DNA of 64,000 nt, from positions 186,001 through 250,000 of the forward strand of contig NZ_QWDM01000008.1 in the NCBI RefSeq assembly GCF_003996965.1, given 5' to 3'. Positions within the stretch are counted from its first letter, which is position 1, and each line of letters starts with the position of its first letter. The position numbers were made by a program, and so were the translations under genes. Shown piece by piece: positions 1 to 7,783 of the stretch. Origin of the DNA: Flavobacterium cupreum. GTDB taxonomy: Bacteria > Bacteroidota > Bacteroidia > Flavobacteriales > Flavobacteriaceae. The notes beneath the pieces are model-generated. The model worked only from the letters and a program-made list of their open reading frames with translations. It was not told the DNA's origin and searched no databases.

Positions 1-193
1 CAGTCAGAATGCATCTTTAAAAGAGTTTCTTATCCAAACCAACGAAAGAATTCTGGTCGAAGCCAGCCCCGTTGATCCCATTTGGGGAATCGGAATGGCG
101 GCTGATCATAAAGATGCTCCTAATCCCGAAAAATGGAAGGGATTAAATCTTTTAGGCTTTGCTTTGATGGAAGTTAGGGATGAATTGAAATAA
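1..193 (+). CDS. NADAR family protein, C-terminal fragment
   Basis: The open frame enters from the left edge (first full codon at base 2) and ends with TAA at 191-193, giving the last 63 residues. It shows the NADAR/YbiA C-terminal pattern: a DPIWGIGM block, then W-K-G-x-N-x-LG and the terminal ALMEVRDEL. NADAR proteins are N-glycosidase-fold enzymes. Known members cleave N-glycosidic bonds in riboflavin intermediates or remove ADP-ribose from modified nucleic acid bases. Seven bases separate it from the next gene, so it is probably part of the same operon of ADP-ribose and NAD genes. The substrate of this member cannot be read from the fragment, and the catalytic N-terminal part is outside the window. 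Confidence 0.8.
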   Translation, partial: SQNASLKEFLIQTNERILVEASPVDPIWGIGMAADHKDAPNPEKWKGLNLLGFALMEVRDELK

Positions 194-199
194 TTAATT

Positions 200-613
200 A
201 TGGAAACGACAAAATTATATCGTCCGGTAGGATTGAAAGAAATGGAACTAATTGCGGAGACCGATTACAAATTATTTCCTCCAAGATTAGATTGGCAACC
301 TATTTTTTATCCGGTAACAAATCAGGAATATGCTGAACAAATTGCTTTAGAATGGAATACCGTTGATGAGTTTTCCGGGTTTATTGGAATTGTTACAGCT
401 TTTGAAGTTAAAAATGCCTTTTTAGAAAAATATGAAGTTCAAAATGTTGGAGACAGAAATCATAATGAACTCTGGATTCCTTCTGAAGATTTAGCCGAGT
501 TTAATGCCAATATAGTGAATGGAATACAAGTCGTTAATGTTTATTTTACAGATCGTTCTTTTATATCTGAAAATAGCGAACTAAGAGATAAGCTAAATAG
601 ATTTAAAAAATGA
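200..613 (+). CDS. Small conserved protein of NAD/ADP-ribose operon
   Basis: This encodes 137 residues with no signal peptide or membrane segment. It looks like a small soluble family often labelled 'ADP-ribosylation/crystallin J1' in databases. That label probably reflects linkage to ADP-ribosylglycohydrolase genes and not homology. Recognisable parts are an N-terminal LYRPVG block, [13 protein letters not shown] (about residues 28-40), an EW-x(7)-F segment and [10 protein letters not shown] (about 90-99). Its last four bases overlap the macrodomain start (ATGA), so the two are translationally coupled. No catalytic motif is evident. A role as partner or ADP-ribose-binding subunit is inferred only from position. 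Confidence 0.7.
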   Translation: METTKLYRPVGLKEMELIAETDYKLFPPRLDWQPIFYPVTNQEYAEQIALEWNTVDEFSGFIGIVTAFEVKNAFLEKYEVQNVGDRNHNELWIPSEDLAEFNANIVNGIQVVNVYFTDRSFISENSELRDKLNRFKK

Positions 614-1131
614 TTTTACAACTTGTAAAAGCCGATATAACAGAAATTTGTGTAGATGCAATTGTAAATGCGGCTAATACTTCTTTGTTAGGCGGTGGTG
701 GGGTTGACGGTGCTATTCACAGAAAAGGCGGTAAAGCCATATTAGATGATTGTATAGCGATTAGAAATAAGCAGGGAGGTTGTAAAGTTGGACAAGCAGT
801 CATCACAACAGCAGGCAATCTGCCTGCAAAGTATGTTATTCATACTGTTGGTCCGGTTTGGAATGGCGATAAAGAAGAAAAAAATAATTTGCTTAAAGCT
901 TGCTATCAAAATAGTTTAGAACTGGCGGTACAAAACAACATTAAAACCATTGCTTTTCCGGGCATTAGCACAGGAATTTATAGGTTTCCAAAAGATAGGG
1001 CAGCTGAAATTGCCATAAAATCAGTTAGAGACTTCTATAAAATTTCAGAGATAGATAAAGTAATATTTGTCTGTTTTGATGAAGAGAGTTACGAAATTTA
1101 TACTGGTTTATTAGAAAGAGAGCTACTTTAA
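610..1131 (+). CDS. Macrodomain protein (ADP-ribose binding/hydrolase)
   Basis: A single macrodomain fills all 173 residues. NAAN lies at residues 20-23, the glycine-rich [10 protein letters not shown] loop at 28-37 and [10 protein letters not shown] at 118-127. Together these match the MacroD/YmdB class. Members bind ADP-ribose and often hydrolyse mono-ADP-ribosyl esters or O-acetyl-ADP-ribose. The start overlaps the previous stop by four bases, and the KptA gene follows 11 bases after the stop, placing it inside a six-gene ADP-ribose/NAD operon. A de-ADP-ribosylation role, on protein or nucleic acid, is likely, but the physiological substrate is unknown. Confidence 0.93.
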   Translation: MILQLVKADITEICVDAIVNAANTSLLGGGGVDGAIHRKGGKAILDDCIAIRNKQGGCKVGQAVITTAGNLPAKYVIHTVGPVWNGDKEEKNNLLKACYQNSLELAVQNNIKTIAFPGISTGIYRFPKDRAAEIAIKSVRDFYKISEIDKVIFVCFDEESYEIYTGLLERELL

Positions 1132-1142
1132 AAACTAAAATA

Positions 1143-1700
1143 ATGAATGAAAAAACAGCAAAAAGCGTAAGCAAGTTCCTGAGTCTTGTACTTCGGCATT
1201 CACCAGAAACCATTAGTTTAAAACTAGACAAAAACGGCTGGGCAGATGTAGAAGAATTGATTGAAAAATGTTCTAAAAACGGAAATTCATTAAATCCATT
1301 AACCGCAGAACTTTTAGAGTATGTTGTAGAAAACAATGATAAAAAACGTTTCGCTTTTAATGAAGATAAAACCAAAATAAGAGCCAGTCAGGGACATTCG
1401 ATTTCAGTGGAATTAAATTTGGCAGAAGCAGAACCTTCGGAATTTTTATTTCACGGAACGGTTGGAAAATTTATGGACAACATTCAGAAAGAAGGTTTGA
1501 AAAAAATGAGCCGTCAGCATGTTCATCTTTCAAAAGATAGAGAAACGGCAATAAAGGTTGGAAGTAGAAGAGGAGTTCCTCAGATTCTAACCATAAGAAG
1601 CGGTGCAATGCATCGGGACGGATTTAAATTTTATTTATCTGAAAATGATGTTTGGTTAACTGATGAAGTTCCTGCGAAATATATTGAATTTAAATCTTAA
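1143..1700 (+). CDS. kptA: RNA 2'-phosphotransferase, KptA/Tpt1 family
   Basis: The 185 residues match full-length KptA/Tpt1. The N-terminal winged-helix part contains SKFLSLVLRHSPE (10-22) with the conserved Arg-His. RASQGHSI lies at 80-87 and the ART-like catalytic part has FHGT at 103-106, HVHLS at 126-130 and RRG at 142-144. Family members transfer an RNA 2'-phosphate to NAD+, giving ADP-ribose 1''-2''-cyclic phosphate and nicotinamide. Some members also ADP-ribosylate 5'-phosphorylated nucleic acid ends. Bacteria lack the fungal-type tRNA splicing that makes the classical substrate, so the function here is open. Its setting among macrodomain, glycohydrolase and NAMPT genes fits, since both products feed neighbouring enzymes. 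Confidence 0.93.
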   Translation: MNEKTAKSVSKFLSLVLRHSPETISLKLDKNGWADVEELIEKCSKNGNSLNPLTAELLEYVVENNDKKRFAFNEDKTKIRASQGHSISVELNLAEAEPSEFLFHGTVGKFMDNIQKEGLKKMSRQHVHLSKDRETAIKVGSRRGVPQILTIRSGAMHRDGFKFYLSENDVWLTDEVPAKYIEFKS

Positions 1701-2659
1701 TGAAAGGATTGATGAGTAATAAAATAGAATCAGGACTATTCGGATTAGCTATTGGTGATGCCTTAGGCGTTCCTGTAGAGTTTTATTCGAGGTTTTCCCT
1801 AAAAGAAAATCCTGTTTCTGACATGATTGGTTATGGAACCCATTATCAGCCTTTAGGAACCTGGAGCGATGATAGTTCTTTAGCTTTTTGTTTAGCCGAG
1901 AGTTTATGTAATGGTTTTGATTTGTTTGATATAGCCAGAAATTTTGTAAAATGGTATAGTACAGGATTATGGACACCACATGGAAAAGTTTTTGATATTG
2001 GAATTGCGACAAGAAATGCAATTCATAATATTGGAAAAGGGCATCAACCTGAATTTTGTGGAGGCTTTGAAGAAAAAGACAATGGAAATGGATCTTTGAT
2101 GCGAATCCTTCCATTAGTATTTTATCTTAAAGCTGAAGCAGATATTGAAGTAATTTATGAAAAGGTTAAAGCAGTTTCATCAATTACCCATGCTCATTTT
2201 CGTTCCGTATTTTCTTGTTTTATCTATGTTGTCTATTGCTTGGAGATTCTCAAAAATAAAGATAAATTCGAAGCTTATGCTGAAATGCAAAATACGCTTT
2301 CAAAATTTCTGGAAGATAAAAAATATAATCCTATTGAAGTTCAACTGTTTGATAGAGTGTTAAGGAATGATATCTCAAAATACCCGGAAGTAAATATTCA
2401 TTCGTCGGGATATGTGCTTGATAGTTTACAAGCTAGTTTGTGGTGTTTTTTAAATTCAGATTCTTATAAAGAAACAGTTTTAAAAGCGGTGAATTTGGGA
2501 GAGGATACAGATACTACTGCCGCGATTGCAGGAGGCTTAGCAGGAATTTATTACGGAATGGAAAGAATTCCAAAAAAATGGATTGAAAATTTGGTTCGAA
2601 CCAACGATATAAAAGATTTGGCAGAAAGATTATCAAAAAATATAAATTTAAACCTATGA
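1700..2659 (+). CDS. ADP-ribosylglycohydrolase family protein (DraG-like)
   Basis: This 319-residue protein has the all-alpha ADP-ribosyl-glycohydrolase fold. The dinuclear metal-site motifs are present: IGDALGVPVEF (18-28), TWSDDSS (54-60), GNGSLMR (129-135) and GEDTDTTAA (267-275). Family members remove ADP-ribose from arginine, serine or nucleic acid, or hydrolyse related ADP-ribose compounds. The ATG shares one base with the upstream TAA (TAATG), and an alternative Met lies four codons in. The 3' end overlaps the NAMPT start (ATGA). Coupling on both sides argues for one polycistronic module. The exact bond cleaved cannot be told from sequence. Confidence 0.93.
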   Translation: MKGLMSNKIESGLFGLAIGDALGVPVEFYSRFSLKENPVSDMIGYGTHYQPLGTWSDDSSLAFCLAESLCNGFDLFDIARNFVKWYSTGLWTPHGKVFDIGIATRNAIHNIGKGHQPEFCGGFEEKDNGNGSLMRILPLVFYLKAEADIEVIYEKVKAVSSITHAHFRSVFSCFIYVVYCLEILKNKDKFEAYAEMQNTLSKFLEDKKYNPIEVQLFDRVLRNDISKYPEVNIHSSGYVLDSLQASLWCFLNSDSYKETVLKAVNLGEDTDTTAAIAGGLAGIYYGMERIPKKWIENLVRTNDIKDLAERLSKNINLNL

Positions 2660-4125
2660 ACCCACTATTATTAACAGACGGTTACAAAGTAGACCACAGA
2701 AGACAATACCCAACAGGAACAACACTAGTATATTCTAACTGGACACCGAGAAAATCAAGAATTGAAGGTGTTGACGAAGTGGTGTTTTTCGGATTGCAAT
2801 ATTTTATCAAAAAGTATATTATTCAGGATTTTGAATTGCATTTTTTCAAACAGCCCAAAGAAGAAGTGGTGAAAAAATACGCCCGACGAATCAATAATTA
2901 CCTGGGCGAAAATCTCGTAGGAACAAAACATATTGAAGATTTACATGACTTAGGTTATATTCCTATGGTTTTTAAAGCATTACCGGAAGGTACCAGTGTG
3001 CCGATTCGCGTTCCAATGTTTACCATGTTCAATACACTTCCGGAGTTTTTCTGGCTGACCAATTATTTTGAAACCTTACTTTCTGCTGTAGTCTGGCTTC
3101 CTTGTAATTCTGCTACAATCGCAAAAGAGTACCGAAAAGTACTGGATAAATATGGCGAAGAAACCTCTTCAGTTCCGGAATTTGTAGACTGGCAGGCACA
3201 TGATTTCTCTATGAGAGGTATGGGCGGAATCGAAGCTTCGGTAACATCTTCTGCCGGGCATTTATTGAGTTTTACAGGATCGGATACCATTCCGGCAATT
3301 GATTTTCTGGAAGAATATTACAACGCCAATTCAGATGTTGAATTAGTCGCGGGTTCCGTAGCGGCTACGGAGCATTCGGTTATGTGTATGGGAACAACAG
3401 AAGGAGAATATGAAACTTTCAAAAGACTGATTTCTGAAGTTTATCCAAAAGGAATTGTTTCAATCGTTTCGGATACCTGGGATTTGTGGAAAGTCCTGAC
3501 GGATTATCTGCCCCGACTCAAAGATGAAATAGTTTCAAGAGAAGGCAAAGTTGTCATTCGCCCTGACAGTGGTGATCCGGTAGATATTATCTGCGGAAAC
3601 CCAAATGGTAAAACAGAGCAGGAGAAGAAAGGTGTAATTGAGCTGCTTTGGGATGTTTTTGGAGGAACAGTTAATGCAAAAGGATACAAAGAGCTTGTGC
3701 CTCAAATTGGCGCCATTTACGGCGACAGTATTACGGTTCCGAGAGCTACTCAAATCTGTGAAAGATTAAAGTTAAAAGGTTTTGCATCAACGAATGTTGT
3801 GCTGGGAATAGGTTCGTTTACGTATCAGTATAATACAAGGGATACTTTTGGTTTTGCAATGAAAGCAACGTATGGTGAAGTAAACGGAGAAGGCAGAGCT
3901 ATCTTCAAAGATCCGATTACAGATGACGGAACTAAAAAATCGGCGAAAGGATTAATGAAAATTGATTTAGTTGACGGAGTTTATCAGTTAACAGACAATG
4001 TTTCGTGGGAAGAGGAGCAAAAAGGAGAACTTAAAGAGGTTTTCAGGGATGGGAAACTTTTGGTTGATCAGTCATTAAGTGATATCAGATCACGAGTTAA
4101 GAGTCCAGTAAGTGTGACACTATAA
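2656..4125 (+). CDS. nadV: Nicotinamide phosphoribosyltransferase (NAMPT/NadV)
   Basis: This 489-residue enzyme should convert nicotinamide plus PRPP to NMN, the one-step NAD salvage route. NAMPT features include LTDGYKVDHRRQYP near the N-terminus and HDFSMRGMGG at about 182-191. The Asp at 183 matches the residue that favours the amidated substrate. The catalytic His lies in ATEHSVMC (His240), with VIRPDSGDPVDI and GAIYGDSI further on. The length matches vertebrate-type NAMPT and not the shorter deamido enzymes. It ends the ADP-ribose operon, overlaps the glycohydrolase stop by four bases and is followed by a strong hairpin. Nicotinamide released by upstream NAD-consuming reactions would be its substrate. 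Confidence 0.95.
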   Translation: MNPLLLTDGYKVDHRRQYPTGTTLVYSNWTPRKSRIEGVDEVVFFGLQYFIKKYIIQDFELHFFKQPKEEVVKKYARRINNYLGENLVGTKHIEDLHDLGYIPMVFKALPEGTSVPIRVPMFTMFNTLPEFFWLTNYFETLLSAVVWLPCNSATIAKEYRKVLDKYGEETSSVPEFVDWQAHDFSMRGMGGIEASVTSSAGHLLSFTGSDTIPAIDFLEEYYNANSDVELVAGSVAATEHSVMCMGTTEGEYETFKRLISEVYPKGIVSIVSDTWDLWKVLTDYLPRLKDEIVSREGKVVIRPDSGDPVDIICGNPNGKTEQEKKGVIELLWDVFGGTVNAKGYKELVPQIGAIYGDSITVPRATQICERLKLKGFASTNVVLGIGSFTYQYNTRDTFGFAMKATYGEVNGEGRAIFKDPITDDGTKKSAKGLMKIDLVDGVYQLTDNVSWEEEQKGELKEVFRDGKLLVDQSLSDIRSRVKSPVSVTL

Positions 4126-4165
4126 ATAAAAAAAGCCTGAATTTAAAAAATTCAGGCTTTTTTTA
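4126..4165. terminator. Bidirectional Rho-independent terminator
   Basis: The stem AAGCCTGAATTT/AATTCAGGCTT has an A-run on its left and a T-run on its right, so it can work on both strands. It separates the plus-strand NAMPT operon from the convergent minus-strand gene. The stop codon of the latter (4163-4165) lies in the hairpin's flank. Confidence 0.9.
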
Positions 4166-4867
4166 TTTAAGGCAATATTTTGTTTTAAATTCTTCAGCTT
4201 GTTTTGATTTAAGCCCAATCAAATCAATCCCATCTCGATAGTCGATTCTTTTTTCTTTTATCAATTTTCCGATGAATAATTCAAAAAGGATAAATGATCG
4301 GTACTCTTCATTAATAAAGTTTAGGTGTTCTCTTTTATAAGGAATTTTTTCACTGGTAATAATGTGAATTAAAGTTTCCTGTAATTTATCAAGATGGCGT
4401 TCTGAATTTAATTGAAAGTATTTTTCAACTTTGAATCCATTATGAGTAAATGATATTAAATTTTCAACACCATTTGCATACGTTGGCCCATATCTGTAAT
4501 TTTTTGTTTTTTCTCCACAGAAAGAATTTCCGTAAATGACCAAATTTTCTAAAACTGAATATTTGTATTCAGTTTTATTTATCATTAAGAAATCTTCTTC
4601 AAATGAAAGTGTTCCGTCAAAATGTCCATTAAGATTTTCAAATTCCGTTATTCTTATAAAATAACTGCTAAAATTTAATAGAAAGATAAGAAATGATGGA
4701 TAATAAGCCCATTGAGGAAATCTGTAATCGTAATAATTCTCAATGAATAAAAAAGGTGATGAATATAGCACTAATGCTCCAAGCGAGTACCAGCAAAGTT
4801 TTTCTGATCGCGTTAAATTAAGACCTTTTTGTTTTTGCGGAATATAAATCGAAGCAGAAAAAGGCAT
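4163..4867 (-). CDS. Hypothetical membrane protein
   Basis: I do not recognise this 234-residue protein. Two hydrophobic segments near residues 27-43 and 53-72 suggest two membrane helices. A mostly polar cytoplasmic part follows, with a charged tail. The architecture resembles small membrane proteins with a PH-like or other beta-rich domain after a helix pair, but no motif confirms that. The start codon directly abuts the nadD stop with zero spacing, so it is the last gene of yicC-gmk-nadD. Nothing suggests a role in NAD synthesis beyond position. Confidence 0.65.
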   Translation of the reverse strand: MPFSASIYIPQKQKGLNLTRSEKLCWYSLGALVLYSSPFLFIENYYDYRFPQWAYYPSFLIFLLNFSSYFIRITEFENLNGHFDGTLSFEEDFLMINKTEYKYSVLENLVIYGNSFCGEKTKNYRYGPTYANGVENLISFTHNGFKVEKYFQLNSERHLDKLQETLIHIITSEKIPYKREHLNFINEEYRSFILFELFIGKLIKEKRIDYRDGIDLIGLKSKQAEEFKTKYCLK

Positions 4868-5449
4868 TTACTTTTTATAAAAATTATTGTGATCGATATA
4901 TTCCCAGACTTTTGGCGGCAATAACGGTTGTATATTTTTACCTTCCTTAATGCTGTTTCGGATAAAGGTTGAAGAAATCTCTACAATTGGAGCATCAATA
5001 ATATGAACCTTTGGATGTGATTTTAATTCAATATTTTCGGCTTCTTCTGAAATGCGGGGATAAACATAGATTTCATAATGGTCTAAAATCACTTCGTAAT
5101 TTTTCCACTTATGAAGCGTTTTAAGGTTGTCTTCTCCCATAATCAGTGAAAAGTCATGGGTTGGATATTTTTCCTGTAAATGAACCAGCGTATTTACCGT
5201 ATAATTGGGCTGTGGTAGCTTAAACTCAATATCAGAAGGTTTAATTTTTAAATAATCTTCTGTTGCCAGAAAAACCATTTGCAGGCGCTGGTGATCGTCT
5301 AATAGCGTTGCCTTCTTCTTCAACGGATTGTGAGGCGTGACAACCATCCAAACCTGATCTAAGTCGGCAAACTCAGCCATATGATTGGCAATGATCAGAT
5401 GACCGACGTGAATGGGGTTATACGTTCCGAAATAAAGACCTATTTTCAT
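4868..5449 (-). CDS. nadD: Nicotinate-nucleotide adenylyltransferase
   Basis: This 193-residue nucleotidyltransferase has FGTYNPIHVGH at 7-17, including the HxGH adenylyl-transfer motif. VTPHNPLKKK follows, and the C-terminal EISSTFIR segment corresponds to the ISSTxIR phosphate-binding motif. It adenylates nicotinate mononucleotide (and, less efficiently in many enzymes, NMN) to form the dinucleotide. The gene follows gmk on the minus strand after a repeat-filled 112-base gap. The NAMPT gene lies only 740 bases away on the other strand, so two NAD-synthesis steps are near neighbours but separately transcribed. Confidence 0.95.
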   Translation of the reverse strand: MKIGLYFGTYNPIHVGHLIIANHMAEFADLDQVWMVVTPHNPLKKKATLLDDHQRLQMVFLATEDYLKIKPSDIEFKLPQPNYTVNTLVHLQEKYPTHDFSLIMGEDNLKTLHKWKNYEVILDHYEIYVYPRISEEAENIELKSHPKVHIIDAPIVEISSTFIRNSIKEGKNIQPLLPPKVWEYIDHNNFYKK

Positions 5450-5456
5450 AGTTGTT

Positions 5457-5556
5457 TGGTTTCACAGAGATGCACGGAGTTTTTCACAGAGATTCACAAA
5501 GTAATTTATTTTTTTTTGTGTGATTTTGTGTTTTTTCCTTTGTGTGGCTTTGTGTT
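5457..5556. repeat. Intergenic inverted repeat, CACAGAGATTCAC word
   Basis: The left half repeats CACAGAGATGCACGGAG and CACAGAGATTCACAAAG. The right half repeats TTTGTGTGATTTTGTG and TTTGTGTGGCTTTGTG, roughly the reverse complement, around an A/T-rich centre. It fills the gap between gmk and nadD, so it would fold as an imperfect hairpin in their transcript. Similar word-based hairpins lie in many other gaps of this window. Confidence 0.75.
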
Positions 5557-5561
5557 ATAAT

Positions 5562-6134
5562 TTAAGCATTCACAAAAGCTTTCACCAATTGATAAGCTTC
5601 TTCTTTTGCCGTATCTAAATCGTAGTTTTTTATAATCGTATCAAATTGTGGTGCGGTTGCTAATTCAACGGAAGCTTTTGCAATTCGCATGTTGATTTTG
5701 TCATCACTTTCTGTAGAACGTTCTTTTAATCGGCGTTTCAGTTCGTCTACACTTGGAGGTTTTACAAAAACTGCTAAAGTCTGCTCCGGAAATTTGTGTT
5801 TGATACGCAATCCGCCGGCCACATCAATGTCAAAAATTACATTTTTACCTAAAGCCCAGATACGCTCGATTTCTGATTTTAAAGTACCGTAAAAGTTATC
5901 GCGGTATACTTCTTCCCATTCCAGGAAATCTTCGGCTTTAATGTGTTTTTTGAATTCTTCCAGCGAAATAAAATAATAATCTTTTCCGTGTTCTTCTTCT
6001 CCGCGCGGGTCGCGGGAAGCTGCTGAGATCGAAAATTCTAAATTTAAATCTTCTTTCCCCAGTAAATGTCTTACTATAGTTGTTTTTCCCGATCCCGAAG
6101 GTGCCGAAAAGACAATTAATTTTCCTTTGTTCAT
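5562..6134 (-). CDS. gmk: Guanylate kinase
   Basis: This 190-residue P-loop kinase phosphorylates GMP to GDP with ATP. The Walker A motif is SAPSGSGKTT at 9-18. The GMP-binding region has SAASRDPRGEEEHGKDYYF and a YGT segment, and the lid region has RLKERSTES. The usual Gmk form is SVSATTRxPRxGE; the variant here, AASRDPRGEE, is common in Bacteroidota. It sits between yicC and nadD on the minus strand, a usual order in this phylum, and its start is just downstream of another intergenic repeat. Confidence 0.95.
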   Translation of the reverse strand: MNKGKLIVFSAPSGSGKTTIVRHLLGKEDLNLEFSISAASRDPRGEEEHGKDYYFISLEEFKKHIKAEDFLEWEEVYRDNFYGTLKSEIERIWALGKNVIFDIDVAGGLRIKHKFPEQTLAVFVKPPSVDELKRRLKERSTESDDKINMRIAKASVELATAPQFDTIIKNYDLDTAKEEAYQLVKAFVNA

Positions 6135-6222
6135 TAATTTATGCTTTAGGCTTTAGGCAGTACGCTTTAAGCTCTCTTACTTTATGTTTTTTGCTTATAG
6201 CCTACAGCTTAAAGCTTAATGC
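6135..6222. repeat. Intergenic inverted repeat, GCTTTAGGCTTTAGGC word
   Basis: The left part has GCTTTAGGCTTTAGGC and CGCTTTAAGCTC. The right part has GCCTACAGCTTAAAGCTTAATGCC, approximately the reverse complement. It occupies nearly all of the gap between yicC and gmk. The structure is similar to the neighbouring repeat at 5457-5556 but the word is different. Confidence 0.65.
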
Positions 6223-6224
6223 CT

Positions 6225-7085
6225 TTACAGGACATTCAAAACCTGTTCCTTAATTTTCTCCAATTCATCTTTCATCATTACCACCAGTTTCTGCATTTGG
6301 GCGTGATTCGATTTAGAACCCATGGTATTGATCTCTCGACCCATTTCCTGTGTTATAAAACCTAATTTACGACCATTGGCTTCCGTGCCTTTAATTGTTT
6401 CTAAAAAGTAATCCAAATGATTCGTCAGACGTACTTTTTCTTCTGTAATATCTAATTTTTCCAGATAATAGATCAATTCCTGCTCAAAACGGTTTTCATC
6501 CACATTTACTTTCAATTCAGAAATAGCAGTTTGTAGACGATCTTTGATAGCCTGGACGCGTTCGGGATCAAGTGCCAGGGCATCAGTCATGTATTGGCGG
6601 ATATTTCCGATTCTCAGATTGAATTCTTTTTCCAGTGATTCGCCTTCGTCTCTTCTGAAGTTTAAGATGTTCTGAAGCGCCTCTTCGATAATAACCTGAA
6701 TTTGTTCCCAGTCATTTTCATCAATTTCGTCACGCTCCGTTTTTAAGGTGTCCGGCATACGAATGGCCATCTTCATTAATTCCGTTTCGTCTGCATCAGG
6801 ATACACTTCCTGTAGCTGGGCGATATAGTTTTTTACAACAGGAACATTTACTTTAGTCGAAGTTTGTTCAGCAGTGCTTTCAATATAAATCGCAAAATCA
6901 ATTTTTCCTCTTTCGAGTTTTGTGGAGATAAAAGTTCGTAAACCTAATTCCATTTCACGATAAAGCGACGGCATTCTTACGTTTAAATCTAAACCTTTAC
7001 TATTTAAGGATTTTACTTCGACGGTAATTTTTTTTGTAGGCAATTGCAAAGAAGCTTTGCCAAACCCTGTCATAGATTGTATCAT
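6225..7085 (-). CDS. yicC: YicC/YloC family endoribonuclease
   Basis: The 286 residues cover the full family length. The N-terminus MIQSMTGFGKA is the hallmark of the YicC-like domain, and the C-terminal DUF1732 part has GRKLGFITQEMGREINTMGSKS (about 239-260). E. coli YicC is reported to act as an endoribonuclease on a small RNA, and the family has a hexameric ring fold. It is the first gene of yicC-gmk-nadD, with a -7 promoter about 20 bases upstream. Confidence 0.93.
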   Translation of the reverse strand: MIQSMTGFGKASLQLPTKKITVEVKSLNSKGLDLNVRMPSLYREMELGLRTFISTKLERGKIDFAIYIESTAEQTSTKVNVPVVKNYIAQLQEVYPDADETELMKMAIRMPDTLKTERDEIDENDWEQIQVIIEEALQNILNFRRDEGESLEKEFNLRIGNIRQYMTDALALDPERVQAIKDRLQTAISELKVNVDENRFEQELIYYLEKLDITEEKVRLTNHLDYFLETIKGTEANGRKLGFITQEMGREINTMGSKSNHAQMQKLVVMMKDELEKIKEQVLNVL

Positions 7086-7104
7086 ATAATTGAGTATAAA
7101 GGCG

Positions 7105-7112
7105 CAAAGATA
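7105..7112 (-). promoter_or_regulatory. -7 promoter element for yicC operon
   Basis: On the minus strand this reads TATCTTTG, a match to the Bacteroidota TAnnTTTG element, about 20 bases before the yicC ATG. No convincing TTTG -33 box was seen at the usual distance. Confidence 0.6.
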
Positions 7113-7171
7113 AATAAAAGTTTGCAGTCTTGGGTTTTAAATCACTAATCAGTTGTGTACTGAGTGACTTA

Positions 7172-7350
7172 AAATTTTTTCACCACGAATTACACGAATT
7201 AACATGAATTTAATTTGTCTGAATTAATGGTCTTTTTTGCCATAGATTAAAATGCTTATATGGATTTTTACAATCTGTAGCATCTTTTAATCTGCGGCGT
7301 TGTTAAGTTAAACCAATAATTTGTGGTAATTCGTGAAATTCGTGGCGAAC
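7172..7350. repeat. Two nested intergenic inverted repeats
   Basis: The outer pair is CACCACGAATTACACGAATT (7181-7200) and, inverted, AATTCGTGAAATTCGTGGCG (about 7328-7347), with 18 of 20 positions matching. Inside it lies a second pair with another word, GCCATAGATTAAAATGC and GCATCTTTTAATCTGCGGC. The two layers fill most of the gap between the ArsC-like gene and yicC. Confidence 0.75.
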
Positions 7351-7354
7351 ATTC

Positions 7355-7705
7355 CTAGCTCAAAGCTTTCATGACCTGCAATGTCACAGGCTGTGTGTTG
7401 CCAATGTAAATCTGATTATCAATAATAAAAACCGGACGGCTTAAAAAAGTATAATGTTCTAAAATGTACTTCTTATAATCTTCTTCCGTCAAAGACTTGT
7501 TTTTCAGGTCCATTGATTTGTACAGCTGCGCTTTTTTGCTGAACAAAGCTTCATAGCTCCCCGAAAGCTTATACATTTCTTCTAGTTCTGCTTCGGTTAT
7601 CGGGTTTTGTTTAATGTCGTGAAAAACCAGATTATTGTCTTTCGGTAAACTTTTAATAATTTTTCGGCAGGTATCGCAGGAAGCGAGGTAGTATATTTTG
7701 TTCAT
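7355..7705 (-). CDS. ArsC/Spx-like thioredoxin-fold protein
   Basis: I place the start at the ATG of MNKIYYLASCDTC (116 residues), not 12 codons upstream, because family members begin right at the first beta-strand. Cys10 and Cys13 form the CxxC motif (CDTCRK). An SRPVFIIDNQIYIG segment near the C-terminus matches the ArsC/Spx RP loop. The family includes arsenate reductases and Spx-type regulators, and this group is usually annotated only as arsenate reductase family protein. No ars gene is nearby, so a redox or regulatory role is as likely as arsenate reduction. It stands alone on the minus strand. Confidence 0.85.
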   Translation of the reverse strand: MNKIYYLASCDTCRKIIKSLPKDNNLVFHDIKQNPITEAELEEMYKLSGSYEALFSKKAQLYKSMDLKNKSLTEEDYKKYILEHYTFLSRPVFIIDNQIYIGNTQPVTLQVMKALS

Positions 7706-7783
7706 GATTTCTGAATTGATTTGACTACAAAGAAAATCCATTTGGAATACAAAATTGCTTAATTTTATAAAAAAAATACAATT

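Noticed and set aside
1749..2114. 121-residue minus-strand frame under the ADP-ribosylglycohydrolase gene
   Set aside because: It lies fully inside a well-supported gene with clear motifs and has no family-like features.
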